This document shows positions 25,808 to 34,221 of a stretch of DNA of 64,000 nucleotides, in pieces (position 1 is the first letter of the stretch; each line of letters opens with the position of its first letter). The stretch spans positions 1 to 64,000 of the forward strand of contig CAKTGS010000001.1 in assembly GCA_934561485.1 (NCBI GenBank), read 5' to 3'. A program made the position numbers and the translations under genes. This stretch comes from an uncultured Faecalibacterium sp. (lineage in GTDB: Bacteria > Bacillota > Clostridia > Oscillospirales > Ruminococcaceae). The notes under the pieces are model-generated. The model was not told the origin of the DNA. It ran no database searches and saw only the letters and a program-made list of their open reading frames with translations.

Positions 25808-27619
25808 ATGGCAAGAGACAACATCCGCAACTTCTGCATCATCGCCCACATCGACCACGGCAAATCCACCCTGTCGGACCGCATCCTGGAACTGACCAAG
25901 AGCGTGGACGAGCGCACCATGGAGGATCAGATCCTCGACAACATGGACATCGAGCGCGAACGCGGCATCACCATCAAGGCCCGCGCTGTGACCCTGAACT
26001 ACACCGCCAAGGACGGCAAACTGTATGAGTTCAACCTCATCGACACCCCGGGCCACGTGGACTTTGCCTACGAGGTGAGCCGCAGTCTGGCTGCCTGCGA
26101 GGGCGCTATTCTGGTGGTGGACGCCACGCAGGGCGTGGAGGCCCAGACCCTGGCCAACACCTACATGGCACTGGAGCATGATCTGGAGCTGGTGCCCATC
26201 CTGAACAAGATCGACCTGCCCAGCGCCCACCCGGACGAGGTGGCGCAGGAGGTGGAGGATGTGATCGGTCTGCCCTGCCTGGACGCCCCCCGCGTCTCCG
26301 CCAAGACCGGCCTGAACGTGGATCAGGTGCTGGAACGGGTGGTCACCGATATCCCCGCCCCCACCGGCGACCCGGACGCCCCCCTCAAGGCCCTGATCTT
26401 TGACAGCATTTATGACAGCTACAAGGGCGTCATCGTCTACATCCGCGTGTTTGAGGGTACCGTCAAGCCCGGCGACACCATCCGCCTGATGGCCACCGGC
26501 GCGCAGTTCACGCTGGTGGAAGTGGGCCACATGGGTGCCACCAACCTGACCCCCTGCGACCAGCTGCAGGCCGGCGAAGTCGGTTACCTGACTGCCAGCA
26601 TCAAAACCGTGCAGGACACCCGCGTGGGCGACACCGTCACCCTGGCCAACCGCCCCACCGCCGAGGCTCTGCCCGGCTACCGGCAGGTCAAGCCCATGGT
26701 GTTCTGCGGCATCTACCCTGCCGATGGTGCCAAGTACCCCGACCTGAAGGACGCGCTGGAAAAGCTGCAGCTGAACGATGCCTCCCTGACCTTTGAACTG
26801 GAAACCAGTGCCGCGCTGGGCTTCGGCTTCCGCTGCGGCTTCCTGGGCCTGCTGCACATGGAGATCATCACCGAGCGGCTGGAGCGCGAGTTTGACCTGG
26901 ACCTGATCACCACCACCCCCAGCGTGCGCTACCGCCTGACCCTGACGGACGGCACCGTGGAGATGATCGACAACCCGTCCAGCTACCCGGACCCCTCCAA
27001 CATCGTCAAGCAGGAAGAGCCGTTTGTGGATGTGCACCTGTACACCCCCAACGACTACGTGGGCAGCCTGATGGACCTGTGCCAGCAGAAACGCGGCGTA
27101 CTGATCGACATGAAGTATCTGGACGATGTGCGCGTGGACCTGCACTATGCTCTGCCCCTGGGCGAGATCGTGTACGACTTCTTTGACGCCATCAAGAGCC
27201 GCAGCCGCGGTTACGCAAGTTACGATTACGAGTTCAAAGAGTACCGCGAAAGCGACCTGGTCAAGCTGGATTTCCTGCTCAACGGCGAGCCGGTGGACGC
27301 TCTGTCCATGATCGTGTTCCGCGACAACGCTTACGCCAAGGGCCGCCGCATCTGCGAAAAGCTGCGGGACAACATTCCCCGCACCCTGTTCGAGATCCCG
27401 GTGCAGGCCGCCATCGGCGGCAAGATCATTGCCCGCGAAACGGTCAAGGCCATGCGCAAGGACGTGCTGGCCAAGTGCTACGGCGGCGATATCTCCCGCA
27501 AGAAAAAGCTGCTGGAAAAGCAGAAGGAAGGCAAAAAGAAGATGCGCCAGCTGGGCAGCGTTTCCCTGCCCAGTGAGGCCTTTACCGCTGTGCTCAAGCT
27601 GGACAGCGATGACAACTGA
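25808..27619 (+). CDS. lepA: Elongation factor 4 (LepA)
   Basis: LepA is a ribosome-associated GTPase. The 603-residue protein starts [20 protein letters not shown], with P-loop AHIDHGKS, switch [10 protein letters not shown] and the NKIDLPSA guanine motif. The family C-terminal domain ends KKMRQLGSV...LKLDSDDN. The ATG is fixed by GGAGGAACTAC; the reading frame is open far upstream into alr but without support. It is the last gene before a terminator. Confidence 0.97.
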   Translation: MARDNIRNFCIIAHIDHGKSTLSDRILELTKSVDERTMEDQILDNMDIERERGITIKARAVTLNYTAKDGKLYEFNLIDTPGHVDFAYEVSRSLAACEGAILVVDATQGVEAQTLANTYMALEHDLELVPILNKIDLPSAHPDEVAQEVEDVIGLPCLDAPRVSAKTGLNVDQVLERVVTDIPAPTGDPDAPLKALIFDSIYDSYKGVIVYIRVFEGTVKPGDTIRLMATGAQFTLVEVGHMGATNLTPCDQLQAGEVGYLTASIKTVQDTRVGDTVTLANRPTAEALPGYRQVKPMVFCGIYPADGAKYPDLKDALEKLQLNDASLTFELETSAALGFGFRCGFLGLLHMEIITERLEREFDLDLITTTPSVRYRLTLTDGTVEMIDNPSSYPDPSNIVKQEEPFVDVHLYTPNDYVGSLMDLCQQKRGVLIDMKYLDDVRVDLHYALPLGEIVYDFFDAIKSRSRGYASYDYEFKEYRESDLVKLDFLLNGEPVDALSMIVFRDNAYAKGRRICEKLRDNIPRTLFEIPVQAAIGGKIIARETVKAMRKDVLAKCYGGDISRKKKLLEKQKEGKKKMRQLGSVSLPSEAFTAVLKLDSDDN

Positions 27620-27635
27620 TCCTGTTTTGCGCAGC

Positions 27636-27690
27636 AAAAAAGCATCTGCGTGCCCTGCCCTTGCGGCAGCAGCATCGCAGATGCTTTTCG
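27636..27690. terminator. Bidirectional terminator between lepA and the LysR gene
   Basis: AAGCATCTGCG (27640-27650) pairs with CGCAGATGCTT (27676-27686), with A and T runs on either side, serving the converging transcripts. Confidence 0.85.
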
Positions 27691-27711
27691 TTTTGGGTTG
27701 ATCTTATAAGG

Positions 27712-28590
27712 TCACACTTCCACGTTCTTGCAGTAGTCCACAATGTGGTGGAACATCTGCTCCACGGCAGGGGCCATGGCAGCCGGGCGCTGCACGGCCA
27801 GGCCCACCACCCGGTACTCTTCCGGCTCAATGGGGTAGATCTTTACCGCAGCCTTGCAGTCCCGCAGCAGCATCTGCGGCATGATGGAAATGCCCAGGCC
27901 CGCTTCCACCATGGCAACGTTGGACTGGTCATCAATCACATGGCAGCGGCGCTCGGTGCTGATCTTGTATTTTTTGAGGAACTGCCGCATCTCGGCGTCC
28001 GTGGCATCGCACTGCACCACAAAGCTCTGGCCGTTCATCAGGGCAGGGGTCATCACGCCATCCTGCGGTTCGGGCCAGTCCTGGGGCACGATGCACAGCA
28101 GCGGCTCCCGGAACAGCTCGGTGAGGGCGAACTCTTCCCGGCAGGTGGAGGACAAAAAGGCAATGTCCACCTGGCCGGTGCGCAGCCACTCCTTGACATC
28201 ATCGTAGGTGCCCTGGTATACTTCGATCTCGATCTGCGGGTACTGGGCAGCAAAGCTCTTGAGCAGGCCCGGCAGCAGCGATGCGCACACCGAGTTGAAC
28301 ACGCCCAGCTTGACCTTGCCCTTTTCCAGGCCGTTCAGGCGGGCGATGCTCTGCTTGAGCGCTTCGTCACTGTTGAGCACGGCACGGATGGACGGGTACA
28401 ACGATGCACCATAGCTGGTCATGGAAACGCCGTTTTTGCCGCGGTTGAACAGGGCAAAGCCCAGTTCCTCCTCCATTACTGCAATGGCGTGGCTGATAGC
28501 AGACGGGGTCAGATGCAGCTGCTGTGCTGCCTTGTTGAAGCTGCCCTGCCGCGCCACTGCATCAAAAATCTCGTAGGAAAAAAGCGTCAT
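27712..28590 (-). CDS. LysR-family transcriptional regulator
   Basis: The 292-residue protein has an N-terminal winged helix-turn-helix (FSYEIFDAVARQGSFNKAAQ, then LTPSAISHAI) and a periplasmic-binding-like effector domain from about residue 90. The ATG at 28590 has GGAGG eight bases upstream. It is transcribed divergently from a TraX-family gene, whose expression it may control. A dyad AAGATA-N7-TATCTT sits at its own transcription start. The effector is unknown. Confidence 0.9.
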   Translation of the reverse strand: MTLFSYEIFDAVARQGSFNKAAQQLHLTPSAISHAIAVMEEELGFALFNRGKNGVSMTSYGASLYPSIRAVLNSDEALKQSIARLNGLEKGKVKLGVFNSVCASLLPGLLKSFAAQYPQIEIEVYQGTYDDVKEWLRTGQVDIAFLSSTCREEFALTELFREPLLCIVPQDWPEPQDGVMTPALMNGQSFVVQCDATDAEMRQFLKKYKISTERRCHVIDDQSNVAMVEAGLGISIMPQMLLRDCKAAVKIYPIEPEEYRVVGLAVQRPAAMAPAVEQMFHHIVDYCKNVEV

Positions 28591-28664
28591 GCCCAAAGCC
28601 TCCTTCCTGTCTGATATGGTTTGGAGACGCCCGATTCTCTGTGAATCTTTTTCATCTTTTATTT

Positions 28665-28683
28665 AAGATAGTTCAATTATCTT
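28665..28683. promoter_or_regulatory. Dyad operator candidate for the LysR regulator
   Basis: AAGATA and TATCTT flank seven bases, giving a T-N11-A style site. It overlaps the predicted start of the regulator's transcript, fitting negative autoregulation. Confidence 0.55.
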
Positions 28684-28687
28684 CTTG

Positions 28688-28716
28688 ATTGTACTATCCA
28701 GCGCCCGTTCTGTCAA
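28688..28716 (-). promoter_or_regulatory. Promoter of the LysR gene
   Basis: On the minus strand TTGACA (28711-28716) and TACAAT (28688-28693) are 17 bp apart. Confidence 0.8.
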
Positions 28717-28823
28717 GCATTTTGCCCCGATTTGTGTCCTATTCCGGTGCATTTTGGCCGCTGTCTGCAGAATCCGGGCCGCTCTCCCCGATTCTCATCC
28801 ATGGAGCAAAGAGGTATCGTCTT

Positions 28824-29546
28824 ATGGCCGGAACCGTTTTCACGCACCGCCGCACACTCAGCGGCACCACCCTCAAGTACATTGCCTGCGGCACCATGCT
28901 GCTGGACCACATCGGGGCATCCTGCCTCGAGAGCGGCATTTTGCGCAGTGCAGCTGCTCCCGTTGTGCTGGACGCGCTGGACCTTGCACTGCGGCTCATT
29001 GGGCGGCTGGCCTTTCCCATCTTCTGTTTTCTGCTGGTGGAAGGCTTTGTGCACACCCACAATGTCCGGCGCTACATCGGCCGGCTGCTGCTGTTCGGGC
29101 TGATCAGCGAAGTACCGTTTGACTTTGCGTTTTTCCGCACACCGTTTCACCCGGAGGATCAGAACGTTTATTGGACGCTGGCCCTGGGGGTGCTGGCCAT
29201 GGCCGCTCTGAAGCACTTTGAAACGCTGGACGGCACCCCCGGCTGGAAAGGCATCCTGTGCGCCGGGGGCTGCGTGCTGGCGGCTTTTCTGGCCAACACT
29301 GATTATAATGGCATCGGCGTGATCATTCTCTGTGCCCTGTACCTGACCCGCTCCGACCGCAAATGGCAGTGCATTACGGGAGCCGTGCTGTTTGCCTTTG
29401 AGTACACCGCCCCGCTGGCCTTTGTGCCGATCTGGTTTTACAACGGGCAGCGCGGTGCCTGCAGCAGCACCCTGCAGAAGGTGTTCTACTGGTTCTACCC
29501 CGTGCACCTTGCCCTGCTGGCGGCTGTGACCAACCTGCTGCTGTGA
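28824..29546 (+). CDS. TraX-family membrane protein
   Basis: The 240-residue protein has about six to seven membrane helices and the TraX family motifs KYIACGTMLLDHIGA, RLIGRLAFPIFCFLLVEG and the C-terminal FYWFYPVHLALL. TraX of the F plasmid N-acetylates pilin. Chromosomal Firmicute homologues are thought to be membrane acyltransferases of unknown substrate. The ATG at 28824 follows a GAGG site. It is divergent from the LysR gene and ends just before a terminator and the attL site. Confidence 0.82.
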   Translation: MAGTVFTHRRTLSGTTLKYIACGTMLLDHIGASCLESGILRSAAAPVVLDALDLALRLIGRLAFPIFCFLLVEGFVHTHNVRRYIGRLLLFGLISEVPFDFAFFRTPFHPEDQNVYWTLALGVLAMAALKHFETLDGTPGWKGILCAGGCVLAAFLANTDYNGIGVIILCALYLTRSDRKWQCITGAVLFAFEYTAPLAFVPIWFYNGQRGACSSTLQKVFYWFYPVHLALLAAVTNLLL

Positions 29547-29552
29547 CCCGGG

Positions 29553-29593
29553 AAAAAGGCGTCTGCCGCAATGGATACGGCAGGCGCCTTTTT
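29553..29593 (+). terminator. Terminator of the TraX-family gene
   Basis: AAAAAGGCG(T)CTGCCG pairs with CGGCAGGCGCCTTTTT, with a 9-base loop and a T tail. Confidence 0.85.
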
Positions 29594-29607
29594 GTGCGCA
29601 AAAATGG

Positions 29608-29645
29608 AAAAAGCCCGGTGATTTCAATGAATCATCGAGCTTTTT
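29608..29645 (-). terminator. Displaced tRNA-Ser terminator left of attL
   Basis: AAAAAGCCCGGTGATT pairs with AATCATCGAGCTTTTT. It lies where the terminator of the original minus-strand tRNA-Ser gene would be before the element inserted. A hairpin of the same design (37295-37333) now follows the intact tRNA at the right end. Confidence 0.6.
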
Positions 29646-29712
29646 CTTGGCGGAGTAGGAGGGATTTGAACCCTCGCGCCGTTGTTTAGACGACCTACGC
29701 CCTTAGCAGGGG
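29642..29712. repeat. attL: 71-bp copy of the tRNA-Ser 3' half
   Basis: The sequence is identical to 37330-37400 and includes the tRNA from the anticodon loop through CCA. It diverges abruptly at 29713, where the right copy continues into the tRNA 5' half. Confidence 0.95.
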
Positions 29713-29943
29713 AGAAAAATCAAGCACTTTCAAACGAACTGCCGAACAAAAAAGGAGTGCTCATGTAATGTTTTGGAAGTGCATTTTCTCACCATCCGTT
29801 GCAAATCCCTCATTTTATGCCCCGTCACATTTTGGCAAATCTCGACCTTTTGCAACGCTTTTCAGCGTTTTTGGCACAATTCGACGCTTTTCGTTTACAC
29901 TCTTTCTTGGATATTCCACAAACCGGAAAGGATGTGTTTAAAA
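29713..29943. other. Intergenic region inside attL with possible Spo0A-box-like sites
   Basis: There is no gene. TTCGACG (within AATTCGACGC) differs by one base from the 0A box TTCGACA, and a second TCGAC occurs in AAATCTCGACC. A weak promoter, TTGGCA and TTTACA 17 bp apart, overlaps them. Confidence 0.4.
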
Positions 29944-30297
29944 GTGCCCATCACTGATTCGTCCACGCTCTCGCTGCGTGTTGCTCAAACGCTCCGGCCT
30001 CTGGGCATTATTCGCAGTATGCGCTCTTACTCCATCCTTGCCGACTGCCTTCAGCTCATCTGGGAACAGGAGGACCGGCTGGAAGCTGTCCAGAAAGAGG
30101 TCTATGAGCCGATTGCTGACAAGCAATGCAGTGACTGGACGGCCATTCAAAGCACCATCCGGCGTGCCGCGCAGACCGCATGGTATACCAATCCTTCCCG
30201 TGTGCAGGAACTGGCGGGCTACCCGTTGGATGGCTGCCCCAGCGCTGTGCAGTTCCTTGAGATGCTGTACAACGATCTTGCTCGTAATTCAGTCTAA
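29944..30297 (+). CDS. Stand-alone Spo0A C-terminal-domain protein
   Basis: The 117-residue protein aligns along its whole length with the DNA-binding domain of Spo0A. LRPLGIIRSMRSYSILADCL matches the domain's first helices, KEVYEPIADKQ matches 'KxLYPxIAKKF', IRRAAQTAW matches 'IRHAIEVAW', and SAVQFLEMLYNDL matches 'NSEFIAMxADKL'. There is no receiver domain. Recognition-helix residues differ from Spo0A, so DNA preference may too. A GTG at 29944 has GGAAAGG about 11 bases upstream; an ATG at 29932 abuts that site. It lies between attL and the toxin-antitoxin-like pair, in phage cargo position. Confidence 0.78.
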   Translation: MPITDSSTLSLRVAQTLRPLGIIRSMRSYSILADCLQLIWEQEDRLEAVQKEVYEPIADKQCSDWTAIQSTIRRAAQTAWYTNPSRVQELAGYPLDGCPSAVQFLEMLYNDLARNSV

Positions 30298-30334
30298 CTG
30301 AAAAGCTGCTGCGTAGACCTTCCTATGCAGCAGC

Positions 30335-30685
30335 TTATTTTTTAGGCTTTTCGTAGGCAAACAGATAGCCTAGCAAAAATGTAATAACCGTTTTATCCAG
30401 ATCCAGTATTGTTGTTAGTATAGAGCTAGATGCTTTATCATTCCACAAAACTATGGTATCGATAATGTACAAAACTGCACCACCCACTAAGCAGGCGCAT
30501 AGTAAACTGAACGCATTGTCTTTTAAATGGATCTCTTGCTCGGCCTTTTTTGCCTGCGCTCGGCGCTCTATCTTTTCCGCATCCTCGGATGGGATATCAT
30601 AGATTGCAGCTCCCGCGCTTGCGGCAGACGCCGGAAGTTCCTGCTCCGACTCCGGAGAGTTCACTTCATAATCATCCGAAGCCAT
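30335..30685 (-). CDS. Small two-helix membrane protein, candidate Panacea-neutralised toxin
   Basis: The 116-residue protein has an acidic, Ala/Ser-rich N-terminal half, a charged coiled segment (about 35-55) and two membrane helices (around 60-83 and 88-110) ending in KKPKK-like basic residues. Its ATG overlaps the stop of the Panacea-domain gene by one base (TGATG), so the two are co-translated. Small membrane proteins are among the reported toxin partners of Panacea antitoxins. I know no family for this one. Confidence 0.6.
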   Translation of the reverse strand: MASDDYEVNSPESEQELPASAASAGAAIYDIPSEDAEKIERRAQAKKAEQEIHLKDNAFSLLCACLVGGAVLYIIDTIVLWNDKASSSILTTILDLDKTVITFLLGYLFAYEKPKK

Positions 30686-31143
30686 CAACCAATTTCCTCC
30701 GCCTTAATATCATCCTCTTTGAGGAACGGCAACCGTTCTTCCTTTGCCTTACGCCACGCAGAACCTTCCATATGTGTCAAATTGGACAAGGCAATGCCCG
30801 ACCATAATTTGTACCGCTCCCACACGGCACTAATAGCCTGATATGCTTCCGGCGCACCTTGCTCCGAAAGGACACTTGCGCTGCCATTTGCATTTTTCGC
30901 AAACATTGTGATCGGGCCGGAATGGAACGACCTGAATTCTTCATACACACTCGGGAGCACCGGACCATACGGCCACGGTTCAAAGCGTTCGTTGAACAGC
31001 GGTTGCCCCGTTTTCTTCAAATACTCTCTGTGCGAGAAATAAAGAAGTTTTTGTAATTTCATCGGAGTAACGGGGATTTTTTCTTTAAACGCCTTGTACA
31101 AAATCGTATTGCACGCAGCTTGAACCGGTACAGTAATCATCAT
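30685..31143 (-). CDS. Panacea (DUF4065/SocA-like) antitoxin-domain protein
   Basis: The 152-residue protein carries the domain signature MKLQKLLYFSHREYL followed by PLFNERFEPWPYGPVLPSVY. Panacea domains act as versatile antitoxins that neutralise unrelated toxins, and SocA is a ClpXP adaptor. The ATG at 31143 has AAGGGGG eight bases upstream and a strong promoter beyond. The gene is first in a two-gene operon with the membrane protein. Composition is more AT-rich than the host average, consistent with acquired cargo. Confidence 0.85.
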   Translation of the reverse strand: MMITVPVQAACNTILYKAFKEKIPVTPMKLQKLLYFSHREYLKKTGQPLFNERFEPWPYGPVLPSVYEEFRSFHSGPITMFAKNANGSASVLSEQGAPEAYQAISAVWERYKLWSGIALSNLTHMEGSAWRKAKEERLPFLKEDDIKAEEIG

Positions 31144-31167
31144 ACTTTCAACCCCCTTCCTACTTAT

Positions 31168-31196
31168 AGTATATAATACATGTGTTAAATTTGCAA
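31168..31196 (-). promoter_or_regulatory. Promoter of the Panacea/membrane-protein pair
   Basis: TTGCAA (31191-31196) and TATACT (31168-31173) on the minus strand are 17 bp apart. The pair is therefore expressed on its own, separate from the integrase upstream. Confidence 0.8.
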
Positions 31197-31244
31197 TCGT
31201 TCCACGCCTTTTTATTGCAAATTTGTAAACTTTTTATGAATGTT

Positions 31245-32339
31245 TCACTTCAGCTTGTTCATCGCGTCCAGTTTTTCTTCCAGGGGGATGTGGGTGTAGC
31301 CCAGCGTGACCGCATAGTCCGTGTGGCCAAGCACTTCCTTTATAATGGCCGGGGCGACCTTCTCCACAGCCAGCAGCGTAGCCGTGGTGTGGCGCAGGCA
31401 GTACGGCGTCATATCCGGCTGCAGGCCTACACGCTGGGCCATGTCGTGCCACTCGGCATAGAAGGTTTTCTCGTCCACCTCACACAGGCGCTTGGTGCCG
31501 CTGCGGTAGGCTTCCCGCACAAGCGGCATGATCTTGTCCGGGAAAATGATCTGCCGGGCCTTGCCGGCGTCCGTTTTGATGCCGCCGGTGCAGTACTGCT
31601 CGGCCAGATGGGTGTTTGCCTTCAGGATGGTCAGCATCTCACCGGTGCGCATTCCGGTGTAGGCCATGATGAGCCAGTACCGGCTGAACTCGTGGCCGGC
31701 ATCGTAGTCCTGCCAGATCCGCTGCACCTCGTCCTCGGTCAGGGCAGTGCGTGTGCTGGCGCTGATCGGCGGAAGATCCAGCAGTTTGGAGTAATCTTTA
31801 TCGGCATACTCGTACTTGAGGGCCAGCGTGTACATCTTGCCCAGCAGGGCCTTGATATCCCGCTTGGGGTAGTACCCACCCTCGCGGGCATCCACGATCG
31901 GCTGCAGATGCGCATAGCGCAGGTTCCGGATCTTGGCATTCTTCAGCGGTTCCAGGGCCGTCCAGGCTGTGCGGTAATGGCTGGCCTTGTCCTTGCTCAG
32001 CTTGGGCAGGGTCTGCGCACAGATCATCTCCCACAGCTCCTGCAGGGTGGCGTCCTGGGCAAACTCCTGCCCGTTCAGCACCAGCTCCCGCATCTCCGGC
32101 AGAGCCTGCACGGCATCCCGCTTGGTCTTGAAGCCGCTGCGGATCTTGTGGTAACGCACACCATCCTTATAGATGTTGATCTCGGCACGCCACTTGCCGG
32201 CATTGCCGTACTGGTAGACGCTCCCCTCCCCGTTCGACCGGGCGCGGGGCTTCCGTGTGGTCACCAGCTTTGCGCCGCACCAGCAGCACCATGCTGCACC
32301 GTCTGGCAGTTCCTTGTGGCATTTCGGGCATTCAAACAT
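31245..32339 (-). CDS. int: Phage-type tyrosine integrase with N-terminal zinc ribbon
   Basis: The 364-residue recombinase catalyses site-specific integration and excision. It begins with a zinc ribbon (MFECPKCHKEL and WCCWCG). An AP2-like arm-binding region follows (SNGEGSVYQY and the NIYKDG strand), then a SAM-like core domain and the catalytic domain. Catalytic residues are visible as Arg in YTGMRTGE, His-x-x-Arg-type CLRHTTAT, GHTDY and the nucleophile Tyr in LGYTHI. The ATG at 32339 follows GGAGGTGAAAAGA; upstream reading is unsupported. It lies 1.5 kb inside attL, with cargo genes between. Confidence 0.95.
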   Translation of the reverse strand: MFECPKCHKELPDGAAWCCWCGAKLVTTRKPRARSNGEGSVYQYGNAGKWRAEINIYKDGVRYHKIRSGFKTKRDAVQALPEMRELVLNGQEFAQDATLQELWEMICAQTLPKLSKDKASHYRTAWTALEPLKNAKIRNLRYAHLQPIVDAREGGYYPKRDIKALLGKMYTLALKYEYADKDYSKLLDLPPISASTRTALTEDEVQRIWQDYDAGHEFSRYWLIMAYTGMRTGEMLTILKANTHLAEQYCTGGIKTDAGKARQIIFPDKIMPLVREAYRSGTKRLCEVDEKTFYAEWHDMAQRVGLQPDMTPYCLRHTTATLLAVEKVAPAIIKEVLGHTDYAVTLGYTHIPLEEKLDAMNKLK

Positions 32340-32441
32340 TCTTTTCACCTCCAGAAGGGTACACTTTGACAAGCCTGCCCTTTTGGAGTACAATAACAGT
32401 TGGTTAGGTTGTCTTGTACCCTTGTGGGCAAGCCATTCTGC

Positions 32442-32478
32442 AAACGCTCTCGGTGTTGGTAGCACCGGGGGCGTTTTT
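32442..32478 (-). terminator. Hairpin between the membrane protein gene and the integrase
   Basis: AAACGCTCTCGGTG pairs imperfectly with CACCGGGGGCGTTTTT. It directly follows the stop of the gene at 32481 on the minus strand. Confidence 0.55.
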
Positions 32479-32480
32479 AT

Positions 32481-33416
32481 TTATGTTGTTTCTTTCTCAA
32501 GATCACCAGGAACTTCTGTCAGCGAGTACAGTTCCGCACTTGCCTCCCCCAATGCACTTTTCTGGGCATCACTCATGCAAAATAAGTATGGCTCAAACGC
32601 CAAGTGGAATTTGTCCGCCCAATTTTTCTTAGCCTTGATGGTTTTGAGACTTTCTATTTTAGCGCGGTATTTTTCCTGTGTACGCCGAATCATCTGGCAC
32701 ACAACATCATCTCTATAGGTGAGAGTGAGCATCTGGCGCATCGCCTCATTGGTATTCTCAGAGGGCACTCCATATTTCTGGCACTCTTTCAGCAGTTTCA
32801 GTCTGCCAATACAGAAATCATACCGGGTGAAAAACGTCTCCGGCTCTGTGGTTGATTCCAAAATTTTGCCGCTGTCCCGAATTTGCTTCACGAGCTGCGG
32901 GGCAATGAGCTGGGCATTCTGTCGACTATTTATAAAGCTCATATCGCCCATCCACTCAGGGTTTGGAGCGTAAAGTTGTACCGGTTCATTCGCTTCGGAT
33001 GCTTCTTCTGTTACACAGTTCTGTTCTGTATTGCACTTTGCTTTCGGACGCGTAATGGTATTAAACACCGTAAAAATCAAGGCCATTGCAAAAAACGGAA
33101 TCGCGAAGAAGAAAAATAAAACCAACAACAGTGTACCTGTTATTCCTTCAGCCTTATCCATTCCGGCAAGCGACATTACCGGAAAAAGCATACCAACTAT
33201 ACAGGACACTATCAACTGTTTTGTTGTAAGACCGACATTTTCCCAGTTCGATGAATCATCACCAATAGGCGATGGTTTTTTAGACCGATTCCTTTTCTTT
33301 GAGCTGAATGCTGCACGAGAAAGTGAACGTGTCACCCGGCTTGCACTTCGGTCAAACGATTTCATCGCACTCGCATACTTCCTTGAATATCCAACCGTTT
33401 TGTTTCTTCTTGACAC
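32481..33416 (-). CDS. Membrane protein of the repressor operon, possible superinfection-exclusion factor
   Basis: The 311-residue protein has a very basic Ser/Arg-rich start, two membrane helices (about 55-75 and 85-112, including TLLLVLFFFFAIPFFAMAL) and a cytoplasmic, mainly helical C-terminal region of about 190 residues. The GTG at 33416 follows GGAGGAATTG, 23 bp after the repressor stop. The gene is clearly AT-richer than its surroundings. Genes cotranscribed with a prophage repressor are usually expressed in the lysogen and often protect it from other phages; that role here is inference. No family recognised. Confidence 0.7.
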   Translation of the reverse strand: MSRRNKTVGYSRKYASAMKSFDRSASRVTRSLSRAAFSSKKRNRSKKPSPIGDDSSNWENVGLTTKQLIVSCIVGMLFPVMSLAGMDKAEGITGTLLLVLFFFFAIPFFAMALIFTVFNTITRPKAKCNTEQNCVTEEASEANEPVQLYAPNPEWMGDMSFINSRQNAQLIAPQLVKQIRDSGKILESTTEPETFFTRYDFCIGRLKLLKECQKYGVPSENTNEAMRQMLTLTYRDDVVCQMIRRTQEKYRAKIESLKTIKAKKNWADKFHLAFEPYLFCMSDAQKSALGEASAELYSLTEVPGDLEKETT

Positions 33417-33439
33417 ACCAATTCCTCCAGCATTTGCTT

Positions 33440-34099
33440 TTATACCAGCCCACGGCAAAAGCCCACGGCCAGTCCCTCGATTGCAATATCTTCCAGATCC
33501 GGGCCGGTGTAGACCATGGGCGGGCAGACGGACGGATTGTCCGCGATCAGCTGCACCACGCCGTTCTGGTAGTAGCAGTGCTTGAGGGTAGCTTCCTCGC
33601 CGATGCGCACCGCCGCGATCTGGCCCTGTTCCACCTCCGGCTGGCTGCGGATACACACCACGTCACCATCGCAGATGGTGGGTGCCATGCTGTCTCCGTG
33701 GCATTCCAGCGCAAAGTCTGCGTGCCACGCCGCCGGGACGCCAATGTAGCTCTTGACGTTCTGCTCTGCCGTAATCGGCGTACCGCACGCAATGCTTCCG
33801 ATCAGGGGCACCTGCACCATCTCCGGCATCTCCACAAACCCCGGCGGGATGGGACGAGGGGCAGGCTGGTCAATCACAATCGGGTCAGCTATCTTAATAT
33901 CCGTGCGACCATACAGATAGTTCATATCCACATTAAACAGGTCAGCGATTGCCTCCATGGTCTCAAACCCCGGCTCTCGCTCCCCACGCTCATACATGTT
34001 TACACTGCTCTTGGATAGCTCTAACTCGTCCGCAAGCCGCTGCTGTGACCAGCCTTTTTCACGGCGCAGCGATTTCAGCCGCTCTGCAAAAGTTGCCAT
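33440..34099 (-). CDS. CI-type phage repressor (HTH + S24 peptidase)
   Basis: The 219-residue protein has an N-terminal XRE helix-turn-helix (EKGWSQQRLADELELSKSSV) and a C-terminal LexA-like S24 domain. The S24 domain shows a cleavage-type site at SIACGT, the catalytic Ser in ECHGDSMAPTI, and the Lys expected in the RIGEEATLKHCYY strand. It should silence the element until RecA-stimulated self-cleavage. Its promoter region is filled with GTGCAC half-sites. On the far side of these operators the expected cro/early genes are missing. Confidence 0.92.
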   Translation of the reverse strand: MATFAERLKSLRREKGWSQQRLADELELSKSSVNMYERGEREPGFETMEAIADLFNVDMNYLYGRTDIKIADPIVIDQPAPRPIPPGFVEMPEMVQVPLIGSIACGTPITAEQNVKSYIGVPAAWHADFALECHGDSMAPTICDGDVVCIRSQPEVEQGQIAAVRIGEEATLKHCYYQNGVVQLIADNPSVCPPMVYTGPDLEDIAIEGLAVGFCRGLV

Positions 34100-34129
34100 T
34101 TGGCCACCTCCCTATATTATTACAATCAA

Positions 34130-34199
34130 ATAATAGCACATATCGTGCACAAATTCAAGCACAAAAAGTGCGCTATCATTTTGTGCACATTTTGTGCAC
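34130..34199. promoter_or_regulatory. Repressor promoter and operator array
   Basis: On the minus strand TTGAAT (34153-34158) and TATTAT (34130-34135) are 17 bp apart. Copies of TTTGTGCAC or its complement lie at 34145-34152, 34180-34188 and 34191-34198, with a GCAC-AAAAA-GTGC dyad at 34159-34171. These look like repressor operators covering the promoter. Confidence 0.8.
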
Positions 34200-34221
34200 T
34201 CTGCGAATAGATTTCTTTCTC

